A stretch of DNA of 64,000 nt from Caprimulgus europaeus (Eukaryota > Chordata > Aves > Caprimulgiformes > Caprimulgidae), in assembly GCA_907165065.1 (NCBI GenBank), contig OU015525.1, positions 5,954,537 through 6,018,536 on the forward strand, written 5' to 3'. Numbering within the stretch: the first letter of the stretch is position 1; each line of letters starts with the position of its first letter. Shown piece by piece: positions 61,208 to 64,000 of this stretch. The notes below the pieces were generated by a model. The model did not search any database. It saw nothing but the letters and a program-made list of their open reading frames with translations, and was not told the DNA's origin. A program made the translations under genes and the position numbers.

Positions 61208-64000
61208 TCATGGTGAATCAATCATGTAATTAAAGGCATCTATTCATTTTCTTTGCTTCTTGGACAATATCTTTCCTTATGCATGCATGTGCAAAATTCC
61301 AGTAAATTTACTTAGTCTCAACTCTTCTGTTGGCAGCAAAAACCACTCTCTCTCCTCAGTGTCCACATAATGACTGAGGATATTTGCTGTATTGATATAA
61401 AGACACCAGGAAAAGTGAAAGTTTGCTGGTAAAGTAGCTTATGTAGTAAGACATTTGGACTTGATGAAAAATGTTTAGCATCACAAATGCTTTTGAAAAC
61501 ATGAGTAACTGACACACCACTGAGGACCTATTGGGAGCAGCACTGGTGAATACCATGACTTAGTTCCTCAAATAGCAGCTCAGGTGACTGTCTCTGGGAA
61601 ATGTTAGAAACTCTGTATGGTGTCTTCAGAGTGCCCTTTCATGGCAATAATCCCAATAGGAAAGCATATTTAACATTACTGTGACCCTCTAAGTACTGGA
61701 TAGGTTAACTGCTGCAGCTCTCTCTTTGTTTTCTGCTAATGCAACTTCTTTGCCTGACTGCTCACACTTTCACGATCAAGGGACCACATCCTTATATTGG
61801 CCATTTATCTCACTAGTTTTAACCTCCATGCCAAAAAAGGATCTGTGATGGCCGAAGTTCCTCCTGAAAAACCTAGAAAACATTACTCCAGAATATATGG
61901 TTTTCCTTTCTCAGATCTCCACCCCAGCTGGCTACACATTTTGGACAAGGTGTTTTGAGACACTGAGTTGTTATTCCTTCTCTTCAGCAGCAGAAGTTAA
62001 GGGCAAGTGGGAATCTAAGGGCCAGAGGTGTCTCAGTCATGCCAGTTTGTTTCTTGCTAGCTATGCTGGAGATAACAACCTGGGAAATGTGATAAGCTAA
62101 GCTTGAAATTGTGCCCTACTGCACTCCTCTTTTGGACTGAGCAGGAAAAGGGCAGAATCTAGTTGCCTGATTAAAGGCATCTAGGACCACTTCAGAGTCC
62201 CTAAGGCATCCTGTCTGAAACTGCCTTTCCTATAGGTCCTGTGGAATATTTGTGCAACCATCTTGGATAACACTGGCATCTCAAAAGTCACTACTTACTT
62301 TTGGCAACTGAATTGAGCCAAAAGAATAAAAATGGCAAAGCAGCATATATCTTCCACTCAGACTTTCCCAGAACTCATGCTTCCACATCCAGATTTTAGT
62401 ATAAAGGAGAATAATGGTTTAAGCTTTTCCCAGTGTTCAGATTAAGAGATGAGTTTAATATTTCTAAACACACAGATTCACAGCAATCCCAATAATGATC
62501 AGTGTAAATATCTCCTTTACATTGACTTGAGTCTGATTTGAGAGGAGCCTGATTGGGGTTGCATACTCCATGGAAAGGAGATTGTATCTTTGGCATAAAA
62601 GTACCAATAAATGACATGATTAAGTGCAGAACAATATGCTGCAGTACCCTAAAGGAATAATCGGACAATCTATTTAAAACCAAGATAAACAGAAAATTGG
62701 AGCAAACACTGTGGGAAGGCTCATGCATTGACAGTGGAGTGACTCTGTCGTGCTGTCAGTCTGGAACTTTGCCAGTCTCATACTGGTGGTTCTTCCCTTG
62801 GTTGCTTTCTGGACCAGCATGGTCTAGAACAGCTTGAGACATGTAAACACTAAAGAAAATGTGAGGAAATGAAAAGCACAGTGTTATTTTCACTGGGGGC
62901 CAGTAGCAGCAAAAAACATCAATGAAGCAGAGAACAAGGTAGAAGAGCATGAAGTCCAGGAAATTCCCCTAAGAGCGAGAGAAAGGTATAGGCAAAAGGG
63001 GAGTGGTATGCATGAGAATACAATAGGAATGAATATGAAACACCAGTTATGGCAGGGAGAAAACCACTAAGGGGCAGAATTAGTGGACATGGAGCTAAGC
63101 TTTGTGTTAGGAAACTTAACATCTCTCACCAGTTCAGTCATGATTTGCCCTTGGGTGAATTACTTTCTTTGGACATCTAATTCCTTTTCTGCCCTTTATC
63201 TTCCAGCCTTTAGATGTAAGGCTTACTACAGCAAGGGCCCTCTTCTGTAGCTGTATGAAGACTGCCACAGTGGAGTCCTGATCAGTGACATAAATAGGTA
63301 GGAGAGAATACAGCTGGAGAGAAGCCTACCTTTTGGAGAAAACTGGGATCCAAAGCAAGCGGAAGGTGGATGGGAGTGAACAAGAATAGCTGCTTATAGA
63401 GGGTCTCCACCTTGATCAGTGCATCAAGATTCCTGATGAACTCAGAGATCAGGAGTTGTCTGCGACCTCCAAATGCAACCATGATCATTGGCAATAAGCC
63501 AAAGGGGTTCGCTACCCCAGAGTGGCTTCAGAAGGTCAGGAGAGAGACAGCTTGCTTTTTACTTTCCTGGTGTTACTTTTCCATGATTACTATCCAAGTA
63601 GCTGTTGTACAGACATCAGAAAGTCATTGGATAAGGAGCAGCACCTCTGGCAGAAGGAGTGGTGGGACTTACCTATGGAGAAGTCTAAGGACGACTAAAT
63701 GTGATGACAGACTTCTCTCCTAACTCTACTTGTGCCCCTTCCCAAGTCCTCTGTGCCGAAGCTTGCTGTCCACTTGTGTTCTAGGTGTGCTTGGACTGCT
63801 GGGATCATATAGTCTTAGAAACCTCCTGATGTGAAACAATAATAAACAAATGAAAGAAGTTATTGAAAACATTACAGACCATAATTTTAATAAATGTTGG
63901 CTCCTGTCACTATGTTCTCTAGTATTTATAGTTTTATATACTGCTAACAGATCCAAGCGTTTTGTCTTTTTGACAAACATTTCATGCGATCATAAATTAA
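61208..64000. other. Non-coding to the right edge, no gene confirmed
   Basis: Unique sequence. A minus-strand open stretch (63527 down to 63331) that ends at a donor-like AAAAG|GTAGGC is noted as a weak finding. No other feature is recognised. Confidence 0.5.

Noticed and set aside
63505-63525. GGGGTTCGCTACCCC hairpin resembling a tRNA T-arm
   Set aside because: No acceptor, D or anticodon arms around it and no A/B box pair at proper spacing.
13900-64000. Search for COL22A1 or other neighbouring gene exons
   Set aside because: No Gly-X-Y collagen repeats or other family signatures on either strand; the interval appears intergenic.

Overview
The window looks like bird nuclear DNA. The reasons are many copies of the CR1 LINE, several ending in the diagnostic ATTCTATGATTCTA 3' tail, and two kinds of avian ERVL-type LTR. 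There are long AT-rich non-coding stretches and only one recognisable vertebrate coding exon. The species cannot be named from sequence alone.

Layout: positions 1-12669 are non-coding and read as the 3' part of the single long intron of KCNK9 (exon 1 lies off the left edge). Positions 12670-13511 are the complete last coding exon of KCNK9 (TASK-3, a two-pore-domain acid-sensitive background potassium channel) on the + strand. They are followed by a 3' UTR with a proximal AATAAA that is immediately followed by a GT-rich alternating tract, and by further AATAAA motifs near 14192-14246. From about 14.4 kb to the right edge there is no recognisable protein gene. In mammals the 3' side of KCNK9 faces COL22A1 across a large gene-poor interval, and this looks like the avian equivalent (inference). 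That interval holds 11 of the 13 CR1 copies annotated here, two solo LTRs with 5-bp target-site duplications, one truncated LTR, microsatellites and several unique AT-rich blocks rich in TAATTA-type words that may be conserved regulatory elements.

The best leads beyond the known gene are: (a) a minus-strand polyadenylation-site architecture at about 24.03-24.07 kb behind an AU-rich 3'UTR-like segment; (b) a consensus splice donor at 25163/25164 preceded by a 13-codon ORF, phase-compatible with a textbook acceptor at 29077/29078 followed by 39 open codons; (c) the KCNK9 poly(A) signal coupled to a potentially Z-forming GT tract; (d) a strong G-quadruplex motif arisen inside a CR1 copy. No CRISPR array, operon, tRNA or rRNA was seen, and no novel multi-gene system is present. 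Boundaries of old repeats and of the candidate regulatory blocks are approximate.
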